NCBI GenBank assembly: GCA_964468185.1
Contig: CAYXTR010000002.1
Location: 62,001-126,000, forward strand
Direction: 5' to 3'
DNA: 64,000 bases
From: JANQFV01 sp964468185
Lineage (GTDB): Bacteria > Planctomycetota > Phycisphaerae > UBA1845 > Fen-1342
The position numbers and the translations under genes are program-made. The notes beneath the pieces were generated by a model, which saw only the letters and a program-made list of their open reading frames with translations, was not told where the DNA came from and ran no database searches. How positions within the stretch are numbered: position 1 is the stretch's first letter; each line of letters starts with the position of its first letter. Of the stretch, positions 36,738 to 45,745 are shown in pieces.

Positions 36738-36899
36738 GATGGCATCCTTGTCGTTGTAATGGGCCATGAATCGGTACGGGGGCCGCGCGGGCTGCGGAGA
36801 GGTGCATTTTGTCGAGACCGGTGGTGCACGGCAACTGGTGGCGAGGGCCGGCGTTCTGCGGTCTAATAGCGTTTTCTTGACCAGACGGGAGAAGAGATC

Positions 36900-38288
36900 G
36901 TGACTGAGCATGACCTGATCGTTATCGGTGCGGGGCCGGGTGGCTATGTGGCGGCGATTCGTGCGGCGCAACTGGGATTCGACGTGGCATGCATTGAAAA
37001 GGAGTCGGTGCCAGGGGGCACATGTCTGCGGGTGGGGTGCATACCGAGTAAGGCGCTGCTGGAGTCGAGCGCGCACTTCGCCGCGGCGAGCGGGAAGGAG
37101 CTAACTGCTCATGGGGTCAAGACGGGGAAGGTGGAACTGGATCTGACGACGATGCTGCGGCGGAAGGACCAGGTGGTTGATGGTCTGACGAAGGGCATTG
37201 AAGCGCTATTCAAGAAGAACAAGATCACGCGGTATCGTGGGCAGGGGCGGCTGGTGGGTGCCGGCCGCGTGGACGTGACGGGCGACGAGGGCAAGACGGA
37301 GCTGAAGGCAGCGCACATCATCATTGCGACGGGGAGCAAGTCGGCGGAGTTGAAGGGAGTCGAGCTGGACTATGACCGCATCGGCACGAGTACGGAAGCG
37401 CTGTCGTACAGCGAGGTGCCGAAGCATCTGGTCGTGATTGGCGCGGGGTACATCGGACTAGAGCTGGGGTCGGTATGGAGTCGGCTGGGGGCGAAGGTCA
37501 CCGTGCTGGAATACCTGGACCGCATTCTGCCGGGGATGGACGCGGAGTTGGCGAAAGAGGCGCAGAAGCTGCTCAAACGGCAGGGATTGGAATTCAAGCT
37601 GAAGAGCAAGGTGACGGTGGCGAAGGTGAAGGGGAAGAAGTGTGTGGTGGAGGCGGAGGGGGCGGAGCCGATCGAGTGCGATCGCGTGTTGCTCTCGGTG
37701 GGGCGGGTGCCGAACACGGATGAGCTGGGATTGGAGGCGGTGGGGATTTCGTTGGATGAACGGGGTCGTATACCGGTGAATGAGCATTTTGCGACGTCGG
37801 TGGAGGGGGTGTATGCGATTGGCGACGTGATTCGCGGGCCGATGTTGGCGCACAAGGCGGAAGATGAGGGGATGGCGTGCGTGGAGTACATCCGGACTGG
37901 TTACGGACATGTGAATTATGATGCGATTCCGGGGATTTGCTATACGGAGCCGGAGGTGGCGTCGGTTGGCAAGACGGAGGAGCAGTTACGGGAAGGTGGT
38001 GTGGAATTCCGGTCGGGTGTATTTCAGTTTCGGGGCAACGGGCGGGCGCGGGCGCTGGGGCATGTGGATGGGAAGGTGAAGATGCTGGCGGATGCGAAGA
38101 CGGACCGCGTGCTGGGGGTTCACATCATCGGACCGCGGGCGGGGGACCTGATTGCGGAGGCGGCGGTGGCTATTGAGTTTGGGGCGAGCAGCGAGGATAT
38201 TGCGCGGAGTAGTCATGCGCATCCGACGTTGGCGGAAGCGGTTCGTGAGGCGGCATTGGCGGTTTCGGAGAGGGCGGTTCACGCGTAG
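36900..38288 (+). CDS. lpdA: Dihydrolipoyl dehydrogenase (E3)
   Basis: A 462-residue FAD disulfide oxidoreductase that reoxidises dihydrolipoamide of the 2-oxo acid dehydrogenases. FAD motif DLIVIGAGPGGYVAAI, redox-active disulfide GGTCLRVGCIPSK, NAD motif VVIGAGYIGLELGSVWSRLG, second FAD motif YAIGDV, and the active-site His in SSHAHPTLAEAVREA. GTG start with GGGAGAAGAG just upstream. With sucA and sucB nearby it completes the 2-oxoglutarate dehydrogenase set, though a divergent secreted-protein gene separates it from them. Confidence 0.97.
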   Translation: MTEHDLIVIGAGPGGYVAAIRAAQLGFDVACIEKESVPGGTCLRVGCIPSKALLESSAHFAAASGKELTAHGVKTGKVELDLTTMLRRKDQVVDGLTKGIEALFKKNKITRYRGQGRLVGAGRVDVTGDEGKTELKAAHIIIATGSKSAELKGVELDYDRIGTSTEALSYSEVPKHLVVIGAGYIGLELGSVWSRLGAKVTVLEYLDRILPGMDAELAKEAQKLLKRQGLEFKLKSKVTVAKVKGKKCVVEAEGAEPIECDRVLLSVGRVPNTDELGLEAVGISLDERGRIPVNEHFATSVEGVYAIGDVIRGPMLAHKAEDEGMACVEYIRTGYGHVNYDAIPGICYTEPEVASVGKTEEQLREGGVEFRSGVFQFRGNGRARALGHVDGKVKMLADAKTDRVLGVHIIGPRAGDLIAEAAVAIEFGASSEDIARSSHAHPTLAEAVREAALAVSERAVHA

Positions 38289-38635
38289 GTGGGCGATTGA
38301 TTTATCGGACTATTGTTACGGGATGTCGGAGTTTATCGGGCTGAATGCGACTGAAACGTTTCTGAATTCCGGGTCTTCATGGGTGGTTTTCATTGACCCT
38401 CATTGTCCGGTGGATTAGACTGACGCACAGATCCGGTTAGTGTTCGGCACGAATCGTGTCAGGGTGCGGCTGGGTTGGAAGGAATGGCAGGAGGAGGAAG
38501 GCTGCGAATCAGCTTCCTGCCGACGAGAGTTCTTGCTGATCGCACTTTTCAAGTCTTTGTGGCGAGCAGCAATGAAAGGTTTCAAGGTATTGGCTGGCTG
38601 AGGAGGCCACGCCCCCATCTCTGGAGGAGGTCGTT
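38289..38635 (+). other. Leader region of the PEP-CTERM gene
   Basis: About 350 bases with no gene. It is less GC-rich than its surroundings at the start and holds a sigma-70-like promoter at 38393-38421, leaving a 5' leader of about 210 bases, longer than needed for translation. The leader ends with GGAGGAGGTCGTT before the ATG. Confidence 0.5.
38393..38421 (+). promoter_or_regulatory. Putative sigma-70 promoter of the PEP-CTERM gene
   Basis: TTGACC (38393-38398) and TAGACT (38416-38421) are separated by exactly 17 bases. They match five and four of six consensus positions, and lie in the only sizeable gap before the PEP-CTERM gene. Confidence 0.5.
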
Positions 38636-39226
38636 ATGAAGAAGGCTCTTGTTTTGTTGACCCTGTTGGCAATGGTCGGCGTAGTGAACGCCGAAACCGT
38701 CGTCCTGCGTGACCTGACGGACGAAGCCGCCCTTTCGCCGCGCGACGGTGTCACGTACACCGGCCGTGACGCGACTGGCTCGTTCTACCAGGGCATCAAC
38801 GGCGGTTACAACGTTGTGGATGCGAACATCATGACCGGCGGTGATTTCATGGACATCACCGACGACACGATCGAAATCGAGTTGATGTTCGACACTGACA
38901 TCGAGGGTATGACCGAAGCGGGCTACTGGATTCGCTTCTATGCCGGCACTTGGGACGGCGAGGAATACAGCTATGCCGGTTGGGCGAATGCGTTCTTCAT
39001 GGTCCCGAATGACGCTGAGTGGCACACGTTCTCGAAGGCAGTCGCCGACTTTGACGAGCCGTTCGCTGATCCGAGCCTGTATGGCATGATCTACAAATAT
39101 CGCGTTGATGCGGTCGTGTGGGACGCCAACGAGCAGACCCCGATCAACTTCGGTATCGGTAGTGTTCCGGAGCCGGCCTCGCTGGCGCTGTTGGCGCTCG
39201 GTGGCCTGCTGCTGCGTCGTCGCTAG
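38636..39226 (+). CDS. PEP-CTERM sorted exported protein
   Basis: A 196-residue secreted protein. Signal peptide KKALVLLTLLAMVGVVNA; a beta-sandwich-like body (about 25-170) rich in acidic and aromatic residues, with one cluster reminiscent of carbohydrate-binding jelly rolls (EIELMFDTDIEGMTEAGYWI); and a C-terminal sorting signal VPEPASLALLALGGLLLRRR. The signal implies processing by an exosortase (EpsH-type), not encoded in the window. Excellent GGAGGAGG ribosome-binding site, own promoter and strong terminator suggest a highly expressed single-gene unit. Confidence 0.88.
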   Translation: MKKALVLLTLLAMVGVVNAETVVLRDLTDEAALSPRDGVTYTGRDATGSFYQGINGGYNVVDANIMTGGDFMDITDDTIEIELMFDTDIEGMTEAGYWIRFYAGTWDGEEYSYAGWANAFFMVPNDAEWHTFSKAVADFDEPFADPSLYGMIYKYRVDAVVWDANEQTPINFGIGSVPEPASLALLALGGLLLRRR

Positions 39227-39280
39227 ACCAGCTTCGTCTCTGCATGCCTGACTCAGCATGCAGCCGACTTTTGTAATGGG

Positions 39281-39310
39281 CCCGCGGTTTCCTGGCCGCG
39301 GGTCTTTTTT
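39281..39310 (+). terminator. Intrinsic terminator after the PEP-CTERM gene
   Basis: CCCGCGG (39281-39287) pairs with CCGCGGG (39296-39302) across an 8-base loop and is followed by TCTTTTTT. This is the clearest rho-independent terminator in the window. Confidence 0.92.
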
Positions 39311-39490
39311 GCGCGCGTGCTGCTGTGCCGTCGCTAGCAGCCATGGATTGGGTAACGCCCCTCCGCCCTGGTGCCGATAGCAGCCGTAGTGCCCTGCCTC
39401 TGCCGTGGCGTGCCCGGGACCGGTGTCGGCAGAGGGGGTTGAGGTCCGGTAACTGCGACGAACGCCACTTGGCGGCGGAGGCAAGACGAT

Positions 39491-40690
39491 ATGGTGCGGA
39501 GCAAGCGTGCGGCTGGGCGGCGAGTTGGACTGTGGTGCGTGCTGAGTGTTGGCGCACTGGGAATTTCAGCGCTGGGTGGGTGTCCGACGAATCTGTTGGG
39601 GCTCGCATCGGGATCGCAGGTGGCAGGCACGTGGGAGTTCTTTGCGCCTGAAGTCGACGCGCAACTTACGCGTCTGGCGGTTGCGTTTGATGAGGAAGGG
39701 GCGGTGAGCGAGGTCATCTACAAGTTCGCCGATCAGGCCGCCGTCAGCGAAGCCTCGGTGACCGGCGAGGGCGTGGTGGTCGACGATCGGGCGAGCGCGA
39801 GTGTGCTGTTTGGTCAGAACACCCTGGCATTTGATGGCAGCTTGAGCCCGGACGGGTCGCGCGTCACGGCGGTCGTGTCGCTTACTTTGCGGGCGGGTAA
39901 CATAACGGTCCGGATCAACCAGGGCCAGCGAACACTGACGAACGAGTCGCCCAGCGACGATGACAGCCAATCGCCCTTGACGGGGACGTGGGAGTTGGAC
40001 GGACTGGACGAGACGGCGCAGTTGGTGCGCATGGCATTGCGTGTCAACGGTGACGGAACGCCGAACGGTATCAGCTTCAGCCTGGGGCGTAACCCGACGC
40101 TGACGGACGACTTTCCGGAAGGGAGCGCGCAAGTATCGGGGGATCAGGTGCGTTTCGAGTACGCGTTCCTGGGTGCAGGTGCGATTGCGAACTCGCTCGT
40201 TTTCAATGGGTCGCTGGACGACAGTGGTGTGGTGATTGACGGTACGGTGTCGCTGCGTATTGAATCCGGCGACATGACCGTGGTGCTATCCGAGCAACCA
40301 GCGGTGCTGGCACGGGTGACAACGCCGGCGAATGGACGGCCGGTACTGGAAGGGACCTGGTCGTACCGCCCGGCGGTTCCGGCGGTGTCATCGGACACGA
40401 GCACGCTGGACAGCCTGACGTTGACGTTTGGAAGCGACGATCAGCCCGCACGTGTGCGTTATGCAACCGACGGTGGGGCCGCGCTGACTGACGCCGACCC
40501 GGTCGGCAGCACGAGTCGAGCCGGGGGTGAAGTGATGATCAATGTCGCGTTTGGCAATGGTCATGTTGCAGTGTTCCAGGGCACGCTGAATGCAACGCAG
40601 ACCACGATGAACGGGCAAATCACGGTGCAGATTGCCGGGGTGACGTTGCGGCGTGAACTGGCCGTGCTGGAGCTTCAGACGGGAGACTAG
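39491..40690 (+). CDS. Lipoprotein made of three repeated beta domains, function unknown
   Basis: A 399-residue protein. Basic N-terminus, hydrophobic helix and lipobox SALGGC with C31 as lipid-modified residue. The mature part consists of three related units of about 120 residues starting at G46 (GTWEFFAPEVDAQLTRLAVA), G165 (GTWELDGLDETAQLVRMALR) and G288 (GTWSYRPAV). The order of motifs in each unit is GTW, a D..A/S-rich strand, then ..LAFDGSLSPDG / LVFNGSLDDSG / AVFQGTLNATQ, and V..L....G. This is a lipocalin-like strand pattern, but no named family was recognised. GGAGG lies 8 bases before the ATG. Confidence 0.72.
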   Translation: MVRSKRAAGRRVGLWCVLSVGALGISALGGCPTNLLGLASGSQVAGTWEFFAPEVDAQLTRLAVAFDEEGAVSEVIYKFADQAAVSEASVTGEGVVVDDRASASVLFGQNTLAFDGSLSPDGSRVTAVVSLTLRAGNITVRINQGQRTLTNESPSDDDSQSPLTGTWELDGLDETAQLVRMALRVNGDGTPNGISFSLGRNPTLTDDFPEGSAQVSGDQVRFEYAFLGAGAIANSLVFNGSLDDSGVVIDGTVSLRIESGDMTVVLSEQPAVLARVTTPANGRPVLEGTWSYRPAVPAVSSDTSTLDSLTLTFGSDDQPARVRYATDGGAALTDADPVGSTSRAGGEVMINVAFGNGHVAVFQGTLNATQTTMNGQITVQIAGVTLRRELAVLELQTGD

Positions 40691-40917
40691 CGTCATTGTC
40701 AGGGGGCAACGCGATGGGGGCGCCGGCCAGCGACCGATAATGTGCGCACCGTGGAACGTGCGCGCAACTGGCCGGCACCGTCCGCATGGCTGTTATATCT
40801 CCGCATCTTCTCTGACGCAGAATGCGTTAGACTGTCTAGTGCAGCTCTGCGACCGCCGGATTCGGTCGCGGGGCTATCGCGAAGAGAACGGCAGCAGAAG
40901 ATGCAGGGAGATCGGCT

Positions 40918-42366
40918 ATGAAACTCATCAACTCAATCGCAGTTTCTGTTACATTCGCGTGGGCCGCTTGTGGGGTCGGGCTCTCACAGGGCGCGGAGAT
41001 CTCTGAAGATGGGCACGTAAGCGTCGCCGTCAAGAAGGCGGATACGGATGGGTCGCTGCTGGTCGGCGATCGGGGCGTGCCGTACGGCGACGCGCCCGAT
41101 TGGCAGAACAGTTTCCGGCGACAGGTGGGCGGCCTGCAGGTCTGCGACATGAACGGTGACGGCTGGGATGATGTCATCGTCGGGTGCTACAAATCGCAGA
41201 GTTACCCGCCTTACCCCGAATGGAAGAACTACATTTACTTCAACACGGGTGGCGAGCTCGAGAGCAGTCCGTCGTGGACGTCCGCTGACGAAGTCTCGAC
41301 GACTGATATACAGGTCGGAGACATCAATCTCGACGGCTACCCGGATGTCTTTGCGGCCAATGGCGGCTTCGCGATGTCGCCCTCAGTGATCTACTTCGGC
41401 GCCGCCGCCGGCCCGAGCACGAGTCCGGGCTGGTACAGTGCGGAGCCGCAGTCGGCGTGGTCGATTGGCAGTAAGCTGTTCGACTTTGACCACGACGATG
41501 ACCTGGACCTCGTGACGGCGAATCAGGGCAACCATCCGGACGATGCGTATCGGCCCATCTATGCGTTCATGAACAACGCCGGAACGTTGTCGACTGTGCC
41601 GACGTGGGCATCGGCGGAGTGGAGCATTCAGAATTGTCTGGATTTCGCGGATTATGACGGCGACGGGTGGGAAGATCTGGCCGTCAGCAAGTGGTCGAGT
41701 TTTGAAAGCGGCGTATACAAGAACGTGTCAGGCACGCTGGCGAGTTCGCCCGTCTGGACCACGGGTGATGATGATAGTGACAAGGGTTGTGCGTGGGCGG
41801 ACATCGATCTGAACGGCGCGCCGGACTTCATTCTGGGGCACGATCCGACGGAGGTGTTCACCAACACCGGTGGTACGCTGACGCTGGCCTGGGCGGCGAT
41901 CGCGTCGTATTTCGGGCACAGCGAACTGCGGACCTGCGATATTGATCGGGACAACGATCCGGACCTGGCGGAGATTCACTTCGCCAACGGCCATACGCGG
42001 ATCTACCTGAACAACAACGGCGGCCTGGATGCGGAGCCAACCTGGGTGTATGACGCACCGGGATCGGGGACGGCGCTGGCGTTCGGCGATATCAATGGCG
42101 ACTCTTGGCCGGACCTGGTAGTCGGGCTGTCGGGCGATATCTCACTGATGGTGTTTTACGGCGAACCGCAAACGACGCCGGGCGATCTGAACTGTGATGG
42201 TGTCGTGGACTTTGACGACATCAACCCGTTCGTGATTGCGCTCGGTGGTGAGGCGGCGTACAACGCGGCGTTCCCTGATTGCGAGTGGCTCAACGGCGAT
42301 ATTGATGGGAATGGTGCGGTGGACTTTGACGATATTAATCCGTTTGTGGGGTTGATTGGGTCGTAG
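40918..42366 (+). CDS. Secreted FG-GAP/VCBS repeat protein with C-terminal dockerin-like domain
   Basis: A 482-residue secreted protein with a signal peptide (NSIAVSVTFAWAACGVGLSQ). Seven FG-GAP/VCBS calcium-binding repeats can be counted by their Asp loops: DMNGDGWDD, DINLDGYPD, DFDHDDDLD, DYDGDGWED, DIDLNGAPD, DIDRDNDPD, DINGDSWPD, consistent with one seven-bladed beta-propeller. The last ~60 residues hold two EF-hand-like segments (GDLNCDGVVDFDDINPF and GDIDGNGAVDFDDINPF), the planctomycete dockerin-like tag also found in the gene at the right edge of the window. GGGAG precedes the ATG. It is probably surface or matrix associated. Confidence 0.88.
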   Translation: MKLINSIAVSVTFAWAACGVGLSQGAEISEDGHVSVAVKKADTDGSLLVGDRGVPYGDAPDWQNSFRRQVGGLQVCDMNGDGWDDVIVGCYKSQSYPPYPEWKNYIYFNTGGELESSPSWTSADEVSTTDIQVGDINLDGYPDVFAANGGFAMSPSVIYFGAAAGPSTSPGWYSAEPQSAWSIGSKLFDFDHDDDLDLVTANQGNHPDDAYRPIYAFMNNAGTLSTVPTWASAEWSIQNCLDFADYDGDGWEDLAVSKWSSFESGVYKNVSGTLASSPVWTTGDDDSDKGCAWADIDLNGAPDFILGHDPTEVFTNTGGTLTLAWAAIASYFGHSELRTCDIDRDNDPDLAEIHFANGHTRIYLNNNGGLDAEPTWVYDAPGSGTALAFGDINGDSWPDLVVGLSGDISLMVFYGEPQTTPGDLNCDGVVDFDDINPFVIALGGEAAYNAAFPDCEWLNGDIDGNGAVDFDDINPFVGLIGS

Positions 42367-42498
42367 GGGTCTGGGGACCACGGGACCCAGGGGGCAAGGG
42401 GTCCAGGTTCACGCCGAAGAGTCTCTGGCCGCTGCGCGGACCCGAAGTCAATTGTCACGTACGTCCGACACGGAGGCCGGACGCTACAGCGGTGTGCA

Positions 42499-43749
42499 TC
42501 AGGGGACGCGGAACCAGAGGGCTTTCAGGTACTCGGATTCGGGGCAGTTGGTCATGATGGGGTGGTCGGGGCCGGCGCCGGTGCGGTCGAAGCGCTGCAG
42601 GACGCGCCCGGCGCGGCTGGCGGCCTGATGCACGACTTCCATGAACTTGTGCTCGTAAACCAGACCCGTGCAACTGCACGTCAGCAGGATGCCGCCGGGA
42701 CGGACGAGCTGCGTGGCGAGGTGGTTGAAGTCGTGGTACTTGCGGAGAGCGTCGTCGACCTCTGAACGATACTGCGCGAGCTTCGGTGGATCGACGACCA
42801 CTACGTCGTACTGGCGGTTATTGGCGAGCATCTGGCGCATATAGCTGAACGCATCCGCGTGGACGAAGTCGATGCGCGTCTGGTTCAGGTTTGCGTTCTC
42901 CTTCGCGACGGCGATTGCCTCCTCGTCCAGATCGACGCCGGTGATGCTGTGAGCGTTGCCGTGGATGGCGGCGTGGAGTGAGAAGCCGCCGGTGTAGCAG
43001 CAGATGTCGAGCAGTGTTGCGTCCTGGCACAACCTGGCGAGTTGGCGGCGATTTTCGCGCTGGTCGCAGAAGAAGCCGGTCTTGTGGCCGCCCTGGACAT
43101 CGACGCGGAAGCGGATGTCGTGTTCGCGGATGGTGACGCGGCGGACGGGATCGTCGTGTTCGTGCGGTGGGGACAGGCGGAAGCCTTCGAGTTTCTCGGC
43201 GCGTCCGTCGGCGCGGATGGCGGTGCGCCAGGTGGAGCGGGCGCGGTCGGGGCGGTCGAGGGCGGTGGGCGGTCCGAGCACGTCGGCCAGCAGCGGTTGA
43301 AGTCTTTCGAGTTGATGGAACATGCCGAGGGAGAAGACCTCGAAGACGAGGCAGTCGGCGTAGCGTTCGGCGATGAGGCCACTGAGGCCGTCGCCCTCGC
43401 TGTGGATCAGGCGGTAGGCGTCGGTGACGGCGTCGAGGTTGTGCTGGCGGCGGAGGTCGACGGCTGCGCTAAGCATGTGGCGCCAGAACGCGTCGTCGAT
43501 GGGCGTGTCGCGGTGTGTGAGCATGCGGACGACGATCTGCGAGCGCGGGTTGAACATGCCGCGGCCGAAGAGGGTGCCGGATTTGTCGTAGACGTGGACG
43601 ATGTCGCCGGGCTGGGCGGCGGGATCGACGGTACGGACCATTTTGCGGTAGATGAAGGGGTGGTAGCTGGCGCTGCGCAGGAGGATCCAGGGGGATTGGG
43701 CGTTGGGGGGCGGGGAATGGTTGGAGGTGTTTGCCATTTGCTCGTGCAT
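42499..43749 (-). CDS. Class I SAM-dependent rRNA methyltransferase, RlmI/RlmK-type with PUA domain
   Basis: About 416 residues from MHEQMANTSN (an ATG at 43737 is an alternative; neither has a strong ribosome-binding site). The N-terminal PUA domain (about 20-90: KMVRTVDPAAQPGDIVHVYD, GMFNPRSQIVVRML) is followed by an EEHAD-like linker and a Rossmann methyltransferase domain with LLDICCYTGGFSLHAA, GVDLDEEAIAVAKENANLN and the VVVDPPKLA catalytic motif; a Cys in the LLTCSCTGLV segment is the nucleophile position of m5C enzymes. Family members methylate 23S rRNA cytosine (C1962 in E. coli by RlmI). The exact target here is not certain. Confidence 0.88.
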   Translation of the reverse strand: MHEQMANTSNHSPPPNAQSPWILLRSASYHPFIYRKMVRTVDPAAQPGDIVHVYDKSGTLFGRGMFNPRSQIVVRMLTHRDTPIDDAFWRHMLSAAVDLRRQHNLDAVTDAYRLIHSEGDGLSGLIAERYADCLVFEVFSLGMFHQLERLQPLLADVLGPPTALDRPDRARSTWRTAIRADGRAEKLEGFRLSPPHEHDDPVRRVTIREHDIRFRVDVQGGHKTGFFCDQRENRRQLARLCQDATLLDICCYTGGFSLHAAIHGNAHSITGVDLDEEAIAVAKENANLNQTRIDFVHADAFSYMRQMLANNRQYDVVVVDPPKLAQYRSEVDDALRKYHDFNHLATQLVRPGGILLTCSCTGLVYEHKFMEVVHQAASRAGRVLQRFDRTGAGPDHPIMTNCPESEYLKALWFRVP

Positions 43750-44338
43750 GATGGGATTGTCGGGGGAATGAAGCAAGGGAGTGGGAATGTGGGAACGTGG
43801 GAACCTGGGAATGTGGGAACGGTTCGGCTGCGCCAAGCGTCGCACCCCTGGAAACGGGGAGGGAATAGGGACCGAGGGGCCAGGGGGTCCAGGTTCGTTG
43901 CGGGGCGCTGCTGGTTACGCGTGGCGACGATTGGGACGATACTGGGGGCGGTGGAAATGCTGGCGATGACGCTCTGTATTCTCGTCGGGTTGTTGTAGAC
44001 GTGCTGTGGGCGCGGGTGGTGGGTGGCTGCGGAGAACCGGGCGCTAACTTGAAGGCGATTCGTGACTGACCAGAGGTCGGTCCTCCACAAGATAAGTTGT
44101 TGCGGGACCGGGGGGCGGCGATGTGGGTGACCAGAGCGGCGCACGCCGGGCGGGTGTTGACGGCAGCGCGAACCGGGCGTCCATTGGTCACGCACGGCCG
44201 ACGCGGAGGGTAGCCGTTAGGATGCTGCGTTGTGTTGCCGGGTGCGGTTGTCTGCTGGCGGCGTTCGCCGGATAATGGCAGGTGAGGGTTTATCGTTTGG
44301 TGTCGTTGAGCTATGGCTCGGGTTGAGGAGGACCGGTT
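43750..44338 (+). other. Spacer of about 590 bases with repeats, no gene
   Basis: It contains the 8-bp tandem array at 43781-43820, a copy of the GGGGTCCAGGTTC repeat (43884-43896, also at 42398 and 47238) and a GGTCACGCACGGCCGACGCG element near 44186 like those near 42463 and 60405. No frame with a ribosome-binding site and protein-like composition was found. Confidence 0.55.
43781..43820. repeat. Tandem array of five 8-bp units (GTGGGAAY)
   Basis: The 40 bases divide exactly into GTGGGAAT, GTGGGAAC, GTGGGAAC, CTGGGAAT, GTGGGAAC. Two further units occur at 25683-25698, and both places are followed by GG(C/T)TCGG, so the repeat belongs to a larger dispersed element. Confidence 0.85.
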
Positions 44339-45049
44339 GTGTCACAGGTGCCCCCGTATACGGATGGGAGTGGGAATCTGAACTATGCGTCGCCGCCGCC
44401 AAAGCCGGCGATTGGGATGGCTGTGGCGGCGCTGGTTTGCGGGCTGCTGGGGATGCTGACTTGCCTGTTCCCGTTGGGACTGGTGGGCGTGATCCTGGCG
44501 ATTGTGGCACTGGTGCGGTCGAGTCGGGAGCCGACGCGTTACGGCGGGACACCAATGGCGATTGGCGGGCTGGTGACGGGCGGGATCAGTGTGCTCATCG
44601 CGCCGTTGGTATTGGCGATCATCATTCCGTCCGTTGCGGAGGGACGTGAGGCGGCAATGCGGACAAGGTCTATGACGAATATGCGCGGCATTGCGCAGGC
44701 GTGCCTGATCTATGCCAACGACAACGACGGGGCGTTTCCCCCCGACTTGCAAGTGCTGCTCAACGAGGGGCTGTGCGGGCCGGAGAACTTTGTCAATCCG
44801 CTATCAGGGAACAGTCCACCGGCGTGCGATTACTTCTACGTGACGGGGCTGACGGAAGATGATGCGCCGAACTGGATCGTGGCCTATAGTGACCCGGCTC
44901 ATCACGACGACGAAGGGGCGAGTATCTTGTATCTGGATGGGCACGTGAACTTCGTCAAGGAGCCCGGGTTTTCGCAGGAGATTCAGGCTTTTGAGCAAGC
45001 CTATGAGGCGGACCGCGGTGAGCCGCCGGTGGTGATTCCGCCGCAATGA
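44339..45049 (+). CDS. DUF4190-like membrane protein with prepilin-like C-terminal domain
   Basis: A 236-residue protein with a GTG start and GAGGAGG upstream. After a Pro-rich N-terminus two long helices (about 25-55 and 75-103) have the DUF4190 pattern (GMAVAALVCGLLGMLTCL, GTPMAIGGLVTGGISVLI). The remainder resembles the extracytoplasmic domain of planctomycete type II secretion G-like proteins (MRGIAQACLIYANDNDGAFP, NPLSGN, ILYLDGHVNFV, the last being the H..DG-type motif). Its TGA overlaps the next gene's ATG (ATGA), so they are cotranslated. Function unknown. Confidence 0.78.
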   Translation: MSQVPPYTDGSGNLNYASPPPKPAIGMAVAALVCGLLGMLTCLFPLGLVGVILAIVALVRSSREPTRYGGTPMAIGGLVTGGISVLIAPLVLAIIIPSVAEGREAAMRTRSMTNMRGIAQACLIYANDNDGAFPPDLQVLLNEGLCGPENFVNPLSGNSPPACDYFYVTGLTEDDAPNWIVAYSDPAHHDDEGASILYLDGHVNFVKEPGFSQEIQAFEQAYEADRGEPPVVIPPQ

Positions 45050-45618
45050 AGCGCGCGCCGATTGTGACGGTGTTTGGTAGTAGCCGGCCGGCGGTCGGGA
45101 GTCCGGCGTATGCGCAGGCGCACGCGCTGGGGCGATTGATTGCGGAGCGCGGGTGGAAGGTCTGCAATGGCGGCTATGGGGGGACGATGGAGGCGTCGGC
45201 CAAGGGGGCTGCGGAGGCCGGCGGGCACACGATCGGTGTGACGTGCACGGCGTTGGCGCGCGGGGGGGCGAACGACTACATCAGGCAGGAGGTGCCGACG
45301 TTTGACCTGCTCGCGCGGCTGAACACGCTGGTGCGGCTTGGGAGGGCTTACGTCGTGCTGCCGGGCGGGACGGGCACGCTGCTCGAACTGGCGCTGGTGT
45401 GGGAGATGATGAACAAGAAGCTGTTGCGCCGGAAGGGTATGATCGTGGTGCTGCTGGGCGACTATTGGGCGAGCACGGTGAATGCGGTCGTGCAGGCCAT
45501 GCCCGACGTGCCGCGGCCGGCGGTTGCCCAAGATGTTGAAGCTGCCGTTGATCTCATCGCCACATCTTGGGCGTCAGCGGACGAAAAGAGTGACGAGAAC
45601 CCGTCAATGAATGCTTGA
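45046..45618 (+). CDS. LOG family protein (lysine decarboxylase-like Rossmann fold)
   Basis: A 190-residue protein with the LOG nucleotide-binding signature: VTVFGSSRP at the start, CNGGYGGTMEA and the catalytic VLPGGTGTLLELALVWEMM. Characterised LOG enzymes cleave nucleoside 5'-monophosphates (cytokinin riboside monophosphate in plants, AMP in bacteria) to base and ribose phosphate. Length is normal. It overlaps the upstream membrane protein gene by 4 bases. Confidence 0.88.
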   Translation: MKRAPIVTVFGSSRPAVGSPAYAQAHALGRLIAERGWKVCNGGYGGTMEASAKGAAEAGGHTIGVTCTALARGGANDYIRQEVPTFDLLARLNTLVRLGRAYVVLPGGTGTLLELALVWEMMNKKLLRRKGMIVVLLGDYWASTVNAVVQAMPDVPRPAVAQDVEAAVDLIATSWASADEKSDENPSMNA

Positions 45619-45745
45619 CGGCGTGGGGCAGGCGTCGCTAGGATCCTGAGTGGACGGCAAACGTCCGGTATGTCACGCCGTGGACGGGCGATTCGGCGCG
45701 GAGTCGACGACGGCGGCGTATGTACTTGATTAGGTTGCACTTCTG

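Noticed and set aside
43781..43820. CRISPR array
   Set aside because: Units are 8 bp and directly adjacent, without spacers; no cas genes.
43042..43998. 318-codon + strand frame opposite the RlmI-type gene
   Set aside because: Composition is Val/Gly/Glu/Asp shadow sequence and the minus strand has a full methyltransferase.
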